From Bacteroides sp. (GTDB taxonomy: Bacteria > Bacteroidota > Bacteroidia > Bacteroidales > Bacteroidaceae): 64,000 nt of DNA. The notes below the pieces were generated by a model. That model worked only from the letters and a program-made list of their open reading frames with translations. It searched no databases and was not told the DNA's origin. A program made the position numbers and the translations under genes. Of the stretch, positions 8,556 to 18,374 are shown piece by piece (position 1 is the stretch's first letter; each line of letters begins with the position of its first letter). Where the stretch lies: positions 1-64,000 of the forward strand of contig NZ_JASLER010000081.1 in the NCBI RefSeq assembly GCF_030151085.1. The letters are read 5' to 3'.

Positions 8556-11500
8556 ATGAAAAAGAGAATTATTCTAACTTTGGTTTGCTTAATAGCAACC
8601 ATCGGCTGGGTAACTGCCCAAAATTCCCCCATTAAAGGTATTGTTATTTCAGCTGAGGACAATGAACCCATTATTGGAGCTTCAGTCTTAGTAAAAGGAA
8701 CAACCAGCGGTATAGTTACCGATTTGGAAGGAAACTTTGTAATTGCAGATGCGCCGAAAAATGCCACCACATTGCAAATATCTTACGTAGGCATGATGAC
8801 CCAAGAAGTTCCTATCACTCCGGGTTTCATCAAAGTTATTTTAAAGAGCGATACAGAATTGCTGGACGAAGTAGTAGTTACTGCCCTCGGTATCGCTAAA
8901 AAAGAGAAATCATTAACCTATTCTACTCAGGTGGTGAACGGTGACGAACTGACACGCGCCAAAGACCCCAACATGATGAACGCATTGGCAGGTAAGACCG
9001 CAGGTGTGCAAATCAATAAGAGTTCATCCGGTTTGGGCGGTTCTTCTAAGGTAGTTATCCGTGGTAACCGTTCGGTAAGCGGAAGCAATCAACCTCTGTA
9101 CGTGATAGACGGTGTGCCGTTCGGTTCATCAGCTAACGAAAACACTTCAACTACCATCGGTGGTGACAATGATAGTGGTAACTACGACCGTGGTGACGGT
9201 ATCTCCAACTTGAACCCCGATGATATCGAGAGCATGAATATCTTGAAGGGCCCTGCTGCCGCTGCTCTTTATGGTAGCTCGGCTGCCAATGGTGTGGTAA
9301 TTATCACTACTAAGAAAGGTAAAGAAGGACGTGCCAGTATTACTTTCAACTCAAGTACAACGATTGATAATGCAGCCTATGGTATTCCTGAATTCCAAAA
9401 CCATTACACAGGTACTGGACAGAGCTGGGGTGGCAAAATCAACGGTAGCCCCGATTATGCCGACGAATTCTTCAGATCTGGTGTAACCACTATTAACTCT
9501 CTCTCTATGAGTATGGGTTCCGAGGCTATGCAGACTTATTTCTCGTATGCCAATACTTATGGAAAAGGTGTAGTAGACAACAACAGCTTGGTAAAGCATA
9601 ACCTCAACTTCCGTGAAACTGCCAACTTCTTGAATAATAAGTTGACTGTCGACGCTAATATAAACGGTATGTACCAGCGTGGTAACAACCGTGTTACTTC
9701 CGGTGGTTACTACTTGAATCCATTGGTAGGTCTCTATCATTTCCCACGCGGTGGAGTGGAAGGCGGCAACGACTTCTATTACTACAGGGATAACTATCAA
9801 AGCCTCAATCCGGCTCGTAATATGATGGACCAAAACTGGTATCAGAATGCTAGTGGTGGTGGCGACTTTGAGCAAAATCCCTACTGGTTGGTTAACAAAA
9901 CTCCCAACGAAGATGTCCGTTATCGTGCCATGTTCAACTTGAGTTTGAAATATAAGTTCAACGATCTTTTCAGCTTACAGGCTCGTGGTAGCGCAGACTT
10001 TGTCAGTGACAAGAACGAAACCCACATGTATGCAGGTACTGGCTCTATCTTGGCAGGTGTTAATGGCCGCTACATTTATGGTGAAGAGACTAAACTCAAT
10101 ACTTACGGAGATGTTTTGTTCACTTATCAACAGCAATTCAAGAAGTTTAGTGTGAACGCATCAGTTGGTGGTAGTGTTACTGATTATACAGGAAGAGGCA
10201 CTGGCTTTGATTCTTATCCCGGTACGCTTTCCATCCCGAATGTATTTGTTATGGGAAATGTAGATGTGAACGGAGGACTTCCCGACGATTGGAAGACTCA
10301 CACGCAGTCGCAATCTGTATTCTTCACTGGTCAGGTAGGCTTTATGGATCAACTTTATTTGGACGTTACCGCTCGTAATGACTGGACTTCCACGCTTGCT
10401 TACACTAAGTATAAAGACAAAGGATTCTTCTATCCATCTATAGGTCTGACTTGGTTGCTTAACGAGACACTGAAACTCCCCGAGTGGATTGATTTAGGTA
10501 AGATTCGTGGTGCATGGTCGCAAGTAGGTAACGGTTTGAGTGAATATATCTCTCATCCACTTAATTCAATTAGCAAAAACGGTAATGTAAACTTTAATAC
10601 CACCGCCCCGTTTGACGAACTGAAACCGGAAAGAACTACTTCCATAGAATTCGGTACTGAATGGCGCTTTTTCAATAGCCGTTTGGAGTTTGACTTCACT
10701 TACTATAAGACTAATACAAAAGATCAACTCTTTAATTTGCCTGCCCCCTCAGGTTCGGCATACGAACGTTACTATGTGAATGCAGGTGAAATCCAAAATC
10801 AGGGTGTTGAAATCATGTTGAATGCAACTCCGGTGATGACCAACAACTTCCGTTGGAAGACTGGCTTTAATTTTGCAACCAACAAGAATAAAGCTCTTGA
10901 ATTGGTAGAAGGTCTTGACCGTTTTTTGTTCAACGGTGGTGAAAGTAACTATGTGTGGAGTTATCTGGAAGTAGGTGGTTCCTTCGGTGATATTTACGGA
11001 ACTACGTTTAAGCGCGACGATAATGGTCAGATACAGTATGCGCCCAAAAAAGATAACCAAGAAGACGACGAAAGAATGCCGTTGGTTAACAAGGATCCCG
11101 TAAAATTAGGCAATTCTAATCCTGATTTCAATCTCGGTTGGAGTAACACCATTACTTGGAAAGACTTTTCTCTTTATTTCTTGATTGATGGACGGTTTGG
11201 CGGTGATGTAATGTCGTTGACAGAGGCTGACCTTGATCAGTATGGTGTGAGCAAAGCGTCGGGAGATGCTCGCGATCGTGGATATATAATGCTGGAAGGA
11301 CGCAAGATTTCAGGTGGTAAAAATAATCAAAATATTCAGGAATACTACAAGATAGTAGGTGGACGTTCTGGTGTGACCGATCAGTATATGTATGATGCTA
11401 CCAATATCCGTCTGCGTGAGTTATCAATCGCTTACACATTACCACAGTCGCTGCTTGCAAAGACCGGTTTCATTAAGGGACTGCAAATATCGTTTATAGG

Positions 11501-11642
11501 ACGCAATCTATTCTTCTTTAAGAATAATGCTCCATACGATCCAGATGGTCTGATGTCTACCAGCAACCGTTTACAAGGTGTTGATGTGTTCGGTATGCCG
11601 ACTAATCGTTCGTTTGGTTTCAACTTGAAGGTTAACTTTTAA
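8556..11642 (+). CDS. SusC/RagA-like TonB-dependent outer-membrane transporter
   Basis: Outer-membrane importer that takes up oligosaccharides or similar ligands using TonB energy. Signal peptide 1-21 (ending VTAQ). Residues about 26-100 are the carboxypeptidase-regulatory-like beta-sandwich (GIVISAEDNEPIIGASVLVKG). A TonB-box-like DEVVVTALG is at 104-112. The plug domain carries the SusC signatures YVIDGVPFG and NILKGPAAAALYGSSAANGVVIITTKKG. The remaining roughly 750 residues form the barrel, ending in the typical aromatic terminus (LKVNF). 1028 residues is normal. The SusD partner starts 15 bp downstream. Downstream enzymes (GH9 and others) suggest a carbohydrate ligand, but the protease next door leaves other ligands possible. 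Confidence 0.95.
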   Translation: MKKRIILTLVCLIATIGWVTAQNSPIKGIVISAEDNEPIIGASVLVKGTTSGIVTDLEGNFVIADAPKNATTLQISYVGMMTQEVPITPGFIKVILKSDTELLDEVVVTALGIAKKEKSLTYSTQVVNGDELTRAKDPNMMNALAGKTAGVQINKSSSGLGGSSKVVIRGNRSVSGSNQPLYVIDGVPFGSSANENTSTTIGGDNDSGNYDRGDGISNLNPDDIESMNILKGPAAAALYGSSAANGVVIITTKKGKEGRASITFNSSTTIDNAAYGIPEFQNHYTGTGQSWGGKINGSPDYADEFFRSGVTTINSLSMSMGSEAMQTYFSYANTYGKGVVDNNSLVKHNLNFRETANFLNNKLTVDANINGMYQRGNNRVTSGGYYLNPLVGLYHFPRGGVEGGNDFYYYRDNYQSLNPARNMMDQNWYQNASGGGDFEQNPYWLVNKTPNEDVRYRAMFNLSLKYKFNDLFSLQARGSADFVSDKNETHMYAGTGSILAGVNGRYIYGEETKLNTYGDVLFTYQQQFKKFSVNASVGGSVTDYTGRGTGFDSYPGTLSIPNVFVMGNVDVNGGLPDDWKTHTQSQSVFFTGQVGFMDQLYLDVTARNDWTSTLAYTKYKDKGFFYPSIGLTWLLNETLKLPEWIDLGKIRGAWSQVGNGLSEYISHPLNSISKNGNVNFNTTAPFDELKPERTTSIEFGTEWRFFNSRLEFDFTYYKTNTKDQLFNLPAPSGSAYERYYVNAGEIQNQGVEIMLNATPVMTNNFRWKTGFNFATNKNKALELVEGLDRFLFNGGESNYVWSYLEVGGSFGDIYGTTFKRDDNGQIQYAPKKDNQEDDERMPLVNKDPVKLGNSNPDFNLGWSNTITWKDFSLYFLIDGRFGGDVMSLTEADLDQYGVSKASGDARDRGYIMLEGRKISGGKNNQNIQEYYKIVGGRSGVTDQYMYDATNIRLRELSIAYTLPQSLLAKTGFIKGLQISFIGRNLFFFKNNAPYDPDGLMSTSNRLQGVDVFGMPTNRSFGFNLKVNF

Positions 11643-11656
11643 ATGACTTAGCAAAT

Positions 11657-13237
11657 ATGAAGAAATTAATTAAATATACAAGTGTCGCTTTAGTGGCGGT
11701 TTCTTTTCTTACAGCTTGTACTGGAGCTTTTGAAAACATGAATACGGATCCCAAAGGGGTTACGGATGAAGAACTGAAACAAGATGGTAACTATATAGGT
11801 GCTCATTTTGTGCCTATGATGAAGTCTGTATACTACAACACTAGTGGTGGCAATTGGGAATACCAGTTAACACAGAACTTGAATGGAGATATGTTTTCAG
11901 GTTATATGGCCAGTGTCAATCCATTTGCAGGAAATATTAACAATATGACTTATTCGATGGTTGCAAGCTGGAACGACTATTGTTGGGACTACGCTTACGG
12001 TAAAGTAATGACCGAATGTCTGAAGGCACAGAATAAGTGTGCCGAAGATCCCGAAACCTACGCTCACTTCAACGCTATCAACTCTATTATTCGTGTGCTC
12101 GCTATGTCGCGCACAACTGACCAGTATGGTTGTATAATCTATTCTGAATACGGAAAGTCGGCAATAGGTGGTAAGTATGATGCTGGTGATGTGGCTTATA
12201 AAGCTTTCTTTGCTGAGCTGAAAGTGGCTGCAGATGCATTGCGTACAGCCATGACTAAACCTGTGGTAGGTTTTGGACCATTTGATCTTGCTTACGATGG
12301 CGATCTTGCTAAGTGGGCTAAGTTGTGTAACTCGTTGCGCTTACGTTTAGCTATGCGGGTAGTGAAGTTTGATGCTGCTTGGGCACAGGCTGAAGCAGAA
12401 GCTGCCATGAGCGATTCTAACGGTCTGATTGAAACGAACGATGCCAACTTGAAATTCTCGGGTAAGGGATATACTAATCCGTTGACTACTTTGATAGCAT
12501 GGGGGGACTGTTGTCTCAATGCTAATATGACCTCCATTCTTGGTGGTATGAAAGATGCTCGTCTTGAAAAAATGGCGAATAAAGTGAGTGACAAAGTAGT
12601 AGGCTTCAGAACCGGTGTTGCGATTCCTGATGGTTTTAAGGATGACAATATGAGTAAAGTAAGTGCTCCTGTTACGAATATAAATGAGACCATTCCTTTG
12701 GTCACTGCCGGTGAAACTATCTTGTTAGAGGCTGAAGCTGCTTTGCGTGGTTGGAATGTAAACGGTAAAGGCTCGGCAAAAGATCTTTATGAAAAAGGTG
12801 TTCAGATTTCATTTGAGCAATGGGGTGCAGGTATAGGCACTTATTTGGATGGCACAACTGCCGCAGCTAATCATGTGGACGCTTTGCTACCGGATGCTTC
12901 AACAGAAGCTGTTAGTAAGGTAACAGCCAAATGGGACGATGCCCTGAGCAACGAAGATAAATTTGCTAAGATTGCCACTCAACGTTGGATTGCTATCTTC
13001 CCCGAAGGTATTAATGGTTGGGCCGACTATCGTCGTACAGGCTATCCTAAGTTATTCAAGAATGATGTGAACTACAGTCAAGGTGAAATAGATACAAACA
13101 TAGGACCTCGCCGTCTGCCTTTTACGTTGTCTGAGAAAACCACTAATCCCGACTATGCGGATGCTGTATCAAAATTGGGTGGCCCTGATAATGCTGGTAC
13201 TCGCGTATTTTGGGACATTAACAAATCGAACTTTTAA
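11657..13237 (+). CDS. SusD-like lipoprotein (SusD_2/PF12771 type)
   Basis: Surface lipoprotein partner of the preceding SusC. Lipobox FLTAC gives Cys21, followed by FENMNTDPKGVTDEEL, the opening typical of the PF12771 branch of SusD-like proteins rather than the branch of the SusD genes at 32 and 33439. C-terminal landmarks include the TAGETILLEAEAALRGWN helix and QRWIAIFPEGINGWADYRRTGYP. 526 residues is a usual length for this branch. It is 15 bp after susC and followed by a stem-loop that probably ends or attenuates the transcript. Confidence 0.93.
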   Translation: MKKLIKYTSVALVAVSFLTACTGAFENMNTDPKGVTDEELKQDGNYIGAHFVPMMKSVYYNTSGGNWEYQLTQNLNGDMFSGYMASVNPFAGNINNMTYSMVASWNDYCWDYAYGKVMTECLKAQNKCAEDPETYAHFNAINSIIRVLAMSRTTDQYGCIIYSEYGKSAIGGKYDAGDVAYKAFFAELKVAADALRTAMTKPVVGFGPFDLAYDGDLAKWAKLCNSLRLRLAMRVVKFDAAWAQAEAEAAMSDSNGLIETNDANLKFSGKGYTNPLTTLIAWGDCCLNANMTSILGGMKDARLEKMANKVSDKVVGFRTGVAIPDGFKDDNMSKVSAPVTNINETIPLVTAGETILLEAEAALRGWNVNGKGSAKDLYEKGVQISFEQWGAGIGTYLDGTTAAANHVDALLPDASTEAVSKVTAKWDDALSNEDKFAKIATQRWIAIFPEGINGWADYRRTGYPKLFKNDVNYSQGEIDTNIGPRRLPFTLSEKTTNPDYADAVSKLGGPDNAGTRVFWDINKSNF

Positions 13238-13306
13238 AACAGCATTGTTTTATAGACGTTAGCTGGTAAAAGTATTCTAAAAAGAATAATCTTTGATAAG
13301 GAAAAT

Positions 13307-13343
13307 AAGGAGAAGTCTGTGAAGTATTTTCACACTTCTCCTT
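13307..13343 (+). terminator. Long stem-loop after SusC-SusD pair
   Basis: AAGGAGAAGT (13307-13316) pairs with ACTTCTCCTT (13334-13343). Inside it, GTGAA (13319-13323) pairs with TTCAC (13329-13333), giving a 15-bp composite hairpin with a 5-nt loop. There is no strong T-run, so it may act as an attenuator or 3-prime-end stabiliser between the susCD pair and the protease rather than a full terminator. Confidence 0.6.
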
Positions 13344-13379
13344 ATGCTATGTTTCCATTTAATTCAATATTTAAGTATT

Positions 13380-14456
13380 ATGAACACAAGATATATTTTG
13401 AATAGCTTATTGGTATTATGCTATTCTATGCTTTTAGTACTTACAACCGCTTGTAATAATGAATTGGAAGCTGTTGAATCTGAAGAACAACAACTCATCT
13501 CAACCGAAGATGATATGCGTGCAATCCAAGCTCTTGGATTTGATACTTTAGATCTAATTAAACTGAAATCAGGATATCTTATTCAAGGCGATATATTGAT
13601 TGAGAAGAATAGCCTTTCTACTAGTAATCAGGTACAGACGAGACAGGCTTATCATACCACTGGCTTGATTGGTCATCCTAAACAAAGATCTATTACTGTG
13701 GGAGTTGATAATTCGATACCTACATCAGGTGTAGATAACTGGCGGGAGGAAATACAGGAAGCTATCAACTTATGGAATCCTCTCAGTAATCTTAAAATGA
13801 CTTATACGACAGCAGTTAACCCAGATATACTTATCCGTAGTGATGTCGGCAATCTTTTGCCTGACAATGTGATTGCAGCTGGTGCTTGGCCAATGAACGG
13901 AAAACCGGGATCTTCTATCAGGATAAATTTGGATTATAATTTTAACAAAACAATTCCACGACTTCAGAAAATATACAATATGGTTCATGAACTAGGACAT
14001 TGTTTTGGCTTAAGACATACGAATTGGAAATCATTAGGTGAATCTGAAGCCAAACATGTTGGTATATCTCCTGATTCAGATCCCTATTCTGTAATGAATG
14101 GTGGAACAGCTGAATATCAATGGTCTGGATTTAGCAATGGAGACAAAAGTGCTATTGCAGTTTTATATCCTCCATTCTTTAAAGGTTATTTTATTGATTA
14201 TCCTGATGAAGTAAAGCATTTTGGTGTTGACAGATACGTGATACACGTTGGTGGGAATCATCCGATTGTAAGTTGTAATCATTGGGCAACTGCTGGAATG
14301 GTACTCATTAGTACTAAAGATAATTCTGCAACTGTTATTTTTGGAAGTCCAGTACTCTCCGAACTTTCTGTTGGTGTTACAACAGTCTATGGGGAAACTT
14401 ATCGTATTGGCAGAGAATATGCGACCCAAATCACTACCCAAGTACCCCGTAATTAG
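13380..14456 (+). CDS. M57-like zinc metalloprotease lipoprotein
   Basis: Predicted secreted, lipid-anchored metallopeptidase. The zinc site HELGHCFGLRH (His203, Glu204, His207, His213) is the HExxHxxGxxH pattern of metzincin-like proteases. The downstream SVMNGG matches the Met-turn region, and the overall layout resembles the dual-action HEIGH (M57) family of Bacteroidota. I chose Met at 13380 because it gives a clean lipoprotein signal (Cys25 in LTTAC); the earlier in-frame Met at 13344 is at the base of the preceding hairpin. A glycine- and valine-rich C-terminal domain of about 100 residues follows the peptidase. Substrate unknown. It lies between the susCD pair and GH9. Confidence 0.75.
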   Translation: MNTRYILNSLLVLCYSMLLVLTTACNNELEAVESEEQQLISTEDDMRAIQALGFDTLDLIKLKSGYLIQGDILIEKNSLSTSNQVQTRQAYHTTGLIGHPKQRSITVGVDNSIPTSGVDNWREEIQEAINLWNPLSNLKMTYTTAVNPDILIRSDVGNLLPDNVIAAGAWPMNGKPGSSIRINLDYNFNKTIPRLQKIYNMVHELGHCFGLRHTNWKSLGESEAKHVGISPDSDPYSVMNGGTAEYQWSGFSNGDKSAIAVLYPPFFKGYFIDYPDEVKHFGVDRYVIHVGGNHPIVSCNHWATAGMVLISTKDNSATVIFGSPVLSELSVGVTTVYGETYRIGREYATQITTQVPRN

Positions 14457-14594
14457 TCATTAATATTTTTTATTTTTCTATTTATAAAAGAAATTATAAT
14501 GCAAGTTTTTACCCTTTGATTCCTGATGATATATCAGCATTAGCTAATATGAAAAAGAGAAAACACTTAATAGAATCATTTTAACTTAACTCGA

Positions 14595-14660
14595 GGGCGT
14601 ATCAAGAATATGCTTTATATTTGTAGAAATATAAAGAGGACTATCCTGATACACCCTTTT
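14595..14660 (+). repeat. Nested inverted repeat upstream of GH9 gene
   Basis: GGGCGTATCA (14595-14604) pairs with TGATACACCC (14647-14656, one mismatch), followed by TTTT. Inside, TTTATATTT (14614-14622) pairs with AAATATAAA (14627-14635). It could be a terminator for the protease gene. However, it also encloses TATATTTG (14616-14623), a match to the -7 consensus, so it could instead be an operator-flanked promoter for the GH9 operon. A small non-autonomous transposon is a third option. Confidence 0.6.
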
Positions 14661-14673
14661 AATCATTTTTTCT

Positions 14674-17124
14674 ATGAAGCACATCATTAAATATTTCTGT
14701 TTACTGTCCGGTTTGCTTTGTGCCCCGACAGTTCTACTTCATGCCCAAGTCGACAAAAAGTTGAAAGCCGATATAATAAATACCGGCTATGTACACAGCC
14801 CACTGCCACTTGACGAAACAAAAGCCTTCGAAACATTCGGATTGAAAAAGAAAGTACTTGAATCAGCTATGTTGTGCGATATGGAGGACTTCTCCAAATG
14901 GTCACACAAAGGTATCGGCAAAATAGGTTTGACTACCGAAAGAAGTAAGTCCGGTAAACATAGTCTGCGTTTGGTGTCTGAAACAGCTCCTGAAGGAATC
15001 CTTGACTGGGGATTGGGACGCGGCACTTGTATGGCCTCTTACGATGTTGGTGGCGCCAATTGGGAAGGCTACAATCGACTGAAATTCTATATTTACCCTA
15101 CTTGTGAAGGTGCACGCAGCATCTACTTGAATCTTTATGTCGAGAATGACGGTGAAATCAAAGTTCCCGATAAATACGGACGTGAAGGTTATCATGAAAT
15201 AAATCTGAAGAACGATCAATGGAACGAATGTTTCGTTGAGATGTCCGGCTTGGCTCGTGATAAAGTGACTAAAATATCTTTTGCTATCGAGATCTTTGGT
15301 AAAGAGAGCACTATGGGAGATTCTCTTCGCTTTGATGTGGATGCGGTAGAGCTTCAGAAAATAGAAAACCCCGAAACGGTGAAAGGCTGGATGCCTGCTC
15401 AGAACCGTATCATCTTCTCAACTACCGGTTACAGTCTCGAAAGTCCTAAAACTGCTATCGTTAATGTGGAAAATCATAGCGGACAATTCCAATTAAAAGA
15501 TGCCGATACACAAGCTATTGTCTTCACCGGACCTATTAATAAAGAGAAAACCGGATTGGGAGAGTTTGAAACGATTGATTTCTCTAACTTCAAGACACAA
15601 GGCAAGTATGTGATTCAGGTAGGCGATGTTACTACTTTCCCCTTCTATATACATAAAGATGTATGGGATGATTCTGCTTGGCGCATGGTCAACTTCCTGT
15701 TCTGCGAACGTTGTGGTTATCCTGTTCCCGGAAAGCATGGTGCTTGCCATACTGACTTGCATGTCAACTACAATGGTAAAGTGATGCCTATAAACGGAGG
15801 ATGGCACGATGCTGCCGATATGTCTCAGCAAACTTTGCAGACAGGAGAAATATCCTACTCCTTACTTTCTATGGCTAAACGTGCGAAGGAAAAAGGAAAT
15901 ACCGACCTCTATAATCGTCTGATGGAAGAAGCTCTTTGGGGCATTGACTTTATCCTGAAAACCCGTTTAGGTGATGGCTATCGTGCGCAAACTTGGGGAA
16001 CTAACCTTTGGACTGATGGAGTACTGGGTACCATTGACGATGCCGGACGCCGTGAAATGCTTGTTCATAACGGAGCTTTGGAGAACTTCCTGCTCGCAGG
16101 AATAGAAGCTTATACTTCTATGATGGTTGAAAACGATATTGCCCTCAAAAATAACCTGAAGAAGATTGCTCAGGAAGACTTCGGTTATGCCATGGCGCGC
16201 TTCAACAAATTGGGTTTTGCCGAATTAATAAAGAAGGGTGGCGGACATGCCGGTATGGCATCCGAAAGCCAGTATCATGCCAATATATCTTGGGCTGCTA
16301 GTATGCTTTACCAACTTACAGGGGAACAGCAGTATGCCGATGAGGCTGTGAAAGCCATTCGTTATACTTTGCAGTGCCAACGTACCGAACCATTGAAAGA
16401 CAAGAATAAGACTTGTGGTTTCTTCTATCGCGACTTAGCTAAGAAGTCTATTGTTCACTATACCCACCAGTCACGTGACTATGCCTATATGGAAGCATTA
16501 GCAGCATTGTGCGAAACACAGCCTAATCATGCCGAATATAATCAATGGATTCATTCGATGAAGTTATATGGCGATTATCTGAAGAACATCATGCAGCATG
16601 TTTACCCTTATGGAATGGTACCTAGCGGAGTTTATCATAAAGATGAAGTGAAAGACTCAGTTAACTTTTATGCCGTCCAGGTAGGTATTCGTAGCGGTGC
16701 GGAAGAAGATTATAAAGAACAGTTGGAAAATGGCATTCGTCTGGATAAGGAACACTATCTACGTATATTTCCGGCTTGGTTCTCGTTCAAAGGAAACATT
16801 GCAGTACATCTTTCTACCGGAAAAGCAGCTGCTATTTGTGCCAAGATCCTGAAAGATAAAGATCTGAAAGACATTGCTGAGCAACAACTATTCTGGGTGG
16901 TAGGTAAGAATCCTTTCGGTCAATCAATGATTTACGGAGAAGGCAGCAACTATCCGCAGCAATATACCGCTCTGCCGGGCGAGATGGTGGGAGAAATCCC
17001 CGTAGGTATGCAGTCTTATTTCAATGAAGACTCACCCTACTGGCCGCAGTTCAACACGGCTACTTACAAAGAAGTGTGGGGCTCATCGGCTGCACGCTGG
17101 CTGATGTTGATATCTGAATTCTAA
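14674..17124 (+). CDS. Glycoside hydrolase family 9 enzyme with N-terminal Ig-like domain
   Basis: Secreted GH9 inverting beta-glycosidase. Signal peptide about 1-25. Residues about 65-230 form a beta-sandwich module resembling a carbohydrate-binding domain. An Ig-like CelD_N domain follows at about 240-330 (RIIFSTTGYSLESPKTAIVN). The (alpha/alpha)6 catalytic domain occupies about 335-816. The GH9 DAGD motif appears as GGWHDAAD with Asp379 and Asp382, and the C-terminal general acid is probably Glu800 in TATYKEVWGSS. The region before it, GKNPFGQSMIYGEGSNYPQQ, matches GH9. The DAAD and YKEVW variants differ from classical cellulases, so exo-acting or amino-sugar activity is possible. It starts an apparent operon with the next three genes. 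Confidence 0.85.
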   Translation: MKHIIKYFCLLSGLLCAPTVLLHAQVDKKLKADIINTGYVHSPLPLDETKAFETFGLKKKVLESAMLCDMEDFSKWSHKGIGKIGLTTERSKSGKHSLRLVSETAPEGILDWGLGRGTCMASYDVGGANWEGYNRLKFYIYPTCEGARSIYLNLYVENDGEIKVPDKYGREGYHEINLKNDQWNECFVEMSGLARDKVTKISFAIEIFGKESTMGDSLRFDVDAVELQKIENPETVKGWMPAQNRIIFSTTGYSLESPKTAIVNVENHSGQFQLKDADTQAIVFTGPINKEKTGLGEFETIDFSNFKTQGKYVIQVGDVTTFPFYIHKDVWDDSAWRMVNFLFCERCGYPVPGKHGACHTDLHVNYNGKVMPINGGWHDAADMSQQTLQTGEISYSLLSMAKRAKEKGNTDLYNRLMEEALWGIDFILKTRLGDGYRAQTWGTNLWTDGVLGTIDDAGRREMLVHNGALENFLLAGIEAYTSMMVENDIALKNNLKKIAQEDFGYAMARFNKLGFAELIKKGGGHAGMASESQYHANISWAASMLYQLTGEQQYADEAVKAIRYTLQCQRTEPLKDKNKTCGFFYRDLAKKSIVHYTHQSRDYAYMEALAALCETQPNHAEYNQWIHSMKLYGDYLKNIMQHVYPYGMVPSGVYHKDEVKDSVNFYAVQVGIRSGAEEDYKEQLENGIRLDKEHYLRIFPAWFSFKGNIAVHLSTGKAAAICAKILKDKDLKDIAEQQLFWVVGKNPFGQSMIYGEGSNYPQQYTALPGEMVGEIPVGMQSYFNEDSPYWPQFNTATYKEVWGSSAARWLMLISEF

Positions 17125-17138
17125 AAATAGAGAAAGTT

Positions 17139-18365
17139 ATGAGCGATACAAACATTTATTCACGTCGCAATCTTGCGATAGATATGCTACGTGCATTGAC
17201 CATGTTTACCATGATCTTTGTGAATGATTTTTGGAAGGTACACGATGTCCCTCATTGGTTGGAGCATGCAGCTTACGGAGAAGATTTCATGGGATTGGCA
17301 GACATTGTATTTCCTTGTTTTCTCTTTGCGGTAGGTATGTCTATACCATACGCCATAGAAGGCCGATATTCCAAAGGATATTCGGCGGAATCGACATTAG
17401 GACATATCCTTTCGCGTACTTTTGCCTTATTGGTAATGGGAGCCTTCATTACGAATTCGGAATATCGTCTTTCTCCTGAGGTATGCTATCCTATCGGTGT
17501 CTATTGGTTTATAATGGCGGTAGGATTTATCGGAGTGTGGAATCAATATCCGCGAACGAAGTCAAAGATGCAAAAGAACCTCTTCCTGGCTTGTAAGATT
17601 ATAGGTGTACTGGCACTGCTTTATCTGGCTTTCACCTTCCGCAACCCTAAGGGAGGGGTATTCGGCTTTTCCGGAGGTATTTTGGGAGCTATCGGTTGGA
17701 CTTATCTGGTGTGTGCCGTTACCTATTATCTGACTCGTGACCGTTTAAAGTATTTGCTACCTATCTGGATCATCTTTATCCTGATTTGTCTGCTGACTAC
17801 ACCGTTACGCGAGCAATTTGGCGGTACTGCCATTCTTGATTTTCCAGAATGGAACTTTCTTAGTGGTATGCTGGGTGCTTTGCATATAGGCAACGGGGCT
17901 TTACCGGCATTTACAATGGGGGGCGTTTTGCTTTCTATTCTCAGTGCACGTTATGCAGGTAAGAGTGATTTATGGAAGTTGCGCACTTCGTGGATAGTTG
18001 CTGCGGGAATTTTACTACTCGGTATTCTTTCGCACCATTTCTGGATTGTTGCCAAGATGGGTGGAACACCTCCCTGGGTATTCTATGTCATAGCAATTTC
18101 AGTAGCTACTTATGGTGTATTGAGTTATTTGGTCAGTCATCAGATAACGGGATGGTTCAAATTAATAAAGCCTGCCGGTACAGCTACACTGACTACTTAT
18201 CTGATTCCATACGTGTTCTATGGCTTTGCCGATGTTACGGGTTACGTACTTCCGGATTGGTTTACTCATGGCTTTATGGGAATAATTAACTGCATCTGTT
18301 TCGCTTTTGTAGTGATTGGTGTTACTTGGGTGCTGGAAAAAATGCATATTAAACTTAAAATTTAG
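17139..18365 (+). CDS. DUF5009 family integral membrane protein (HGSNAT/YeiB-like)
   Basis: Polytopic inner-membrane protein with about 10-11 hydrophobic segments over 408 residues. It opens with RRNLAIDMLRALTMFTMIFVNDFWKVHDVPHWLEHA and GLADIVFPCFLFAVGMSIPYA, hallmarks of DUF5009, which is related to heparan-alpha-glucosaminide N-acetyltransferase. Enzymes of that type move acetyl groups from cytoplasmic acetyl-CoA to a sugar amine on the other side of the membrane. It is 14 bp after GH9 and 9 bp before the GHL10 gene, so clearly co-transcribed. A role in acetylating a glycan intermediate in the periplasm is inference from the family. Confidence 0.82.
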   Translation: MSDTNIYSRRNLAIDMLRALTMFTMIFVNDFWKVHDVPHWLEHAAYGEDFMGLADIVFPCFLFAVGMSIPYAIEGRYSKGYSAESTLGHILSRTFALLVMGAFITNSEYRLSPEVCYPIGVYWFIMAVGFIGVWNQYPRTKSKMQKNLFLACKIIGVLALLYLAFTFRNPKGGVFGFSGGILGAIGWTYLVCAVTYYLTRDRLKYLLPIWIIFILICLLTTPLREQFGGTAILDFPEWNFLSGMLGALHIGNGALPAFTMGGVLLSILSARYAGKSDLWKLRTSWIVAAGILLLGILSHHFWIVAKMGGTPPWVFYVIAISVATYGVLSYLVSHQITGWFKLIKPAGTATLTTYLIPYVFYGFADVTGYVLPDWFTHGFMGIINCICFAFVVIGVTWVLEKMHIKLKI

Positions 18366-18374
18366 ATAGATATT

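Noticed and set aside
14549..14584. Eleven-codon leader peptide (MKKRKHLIESF) before GH9
   Set aside because: Too short to support without a conserved partner structure, and the codons carry no regulatory pattern such as repeated rare amino acids.
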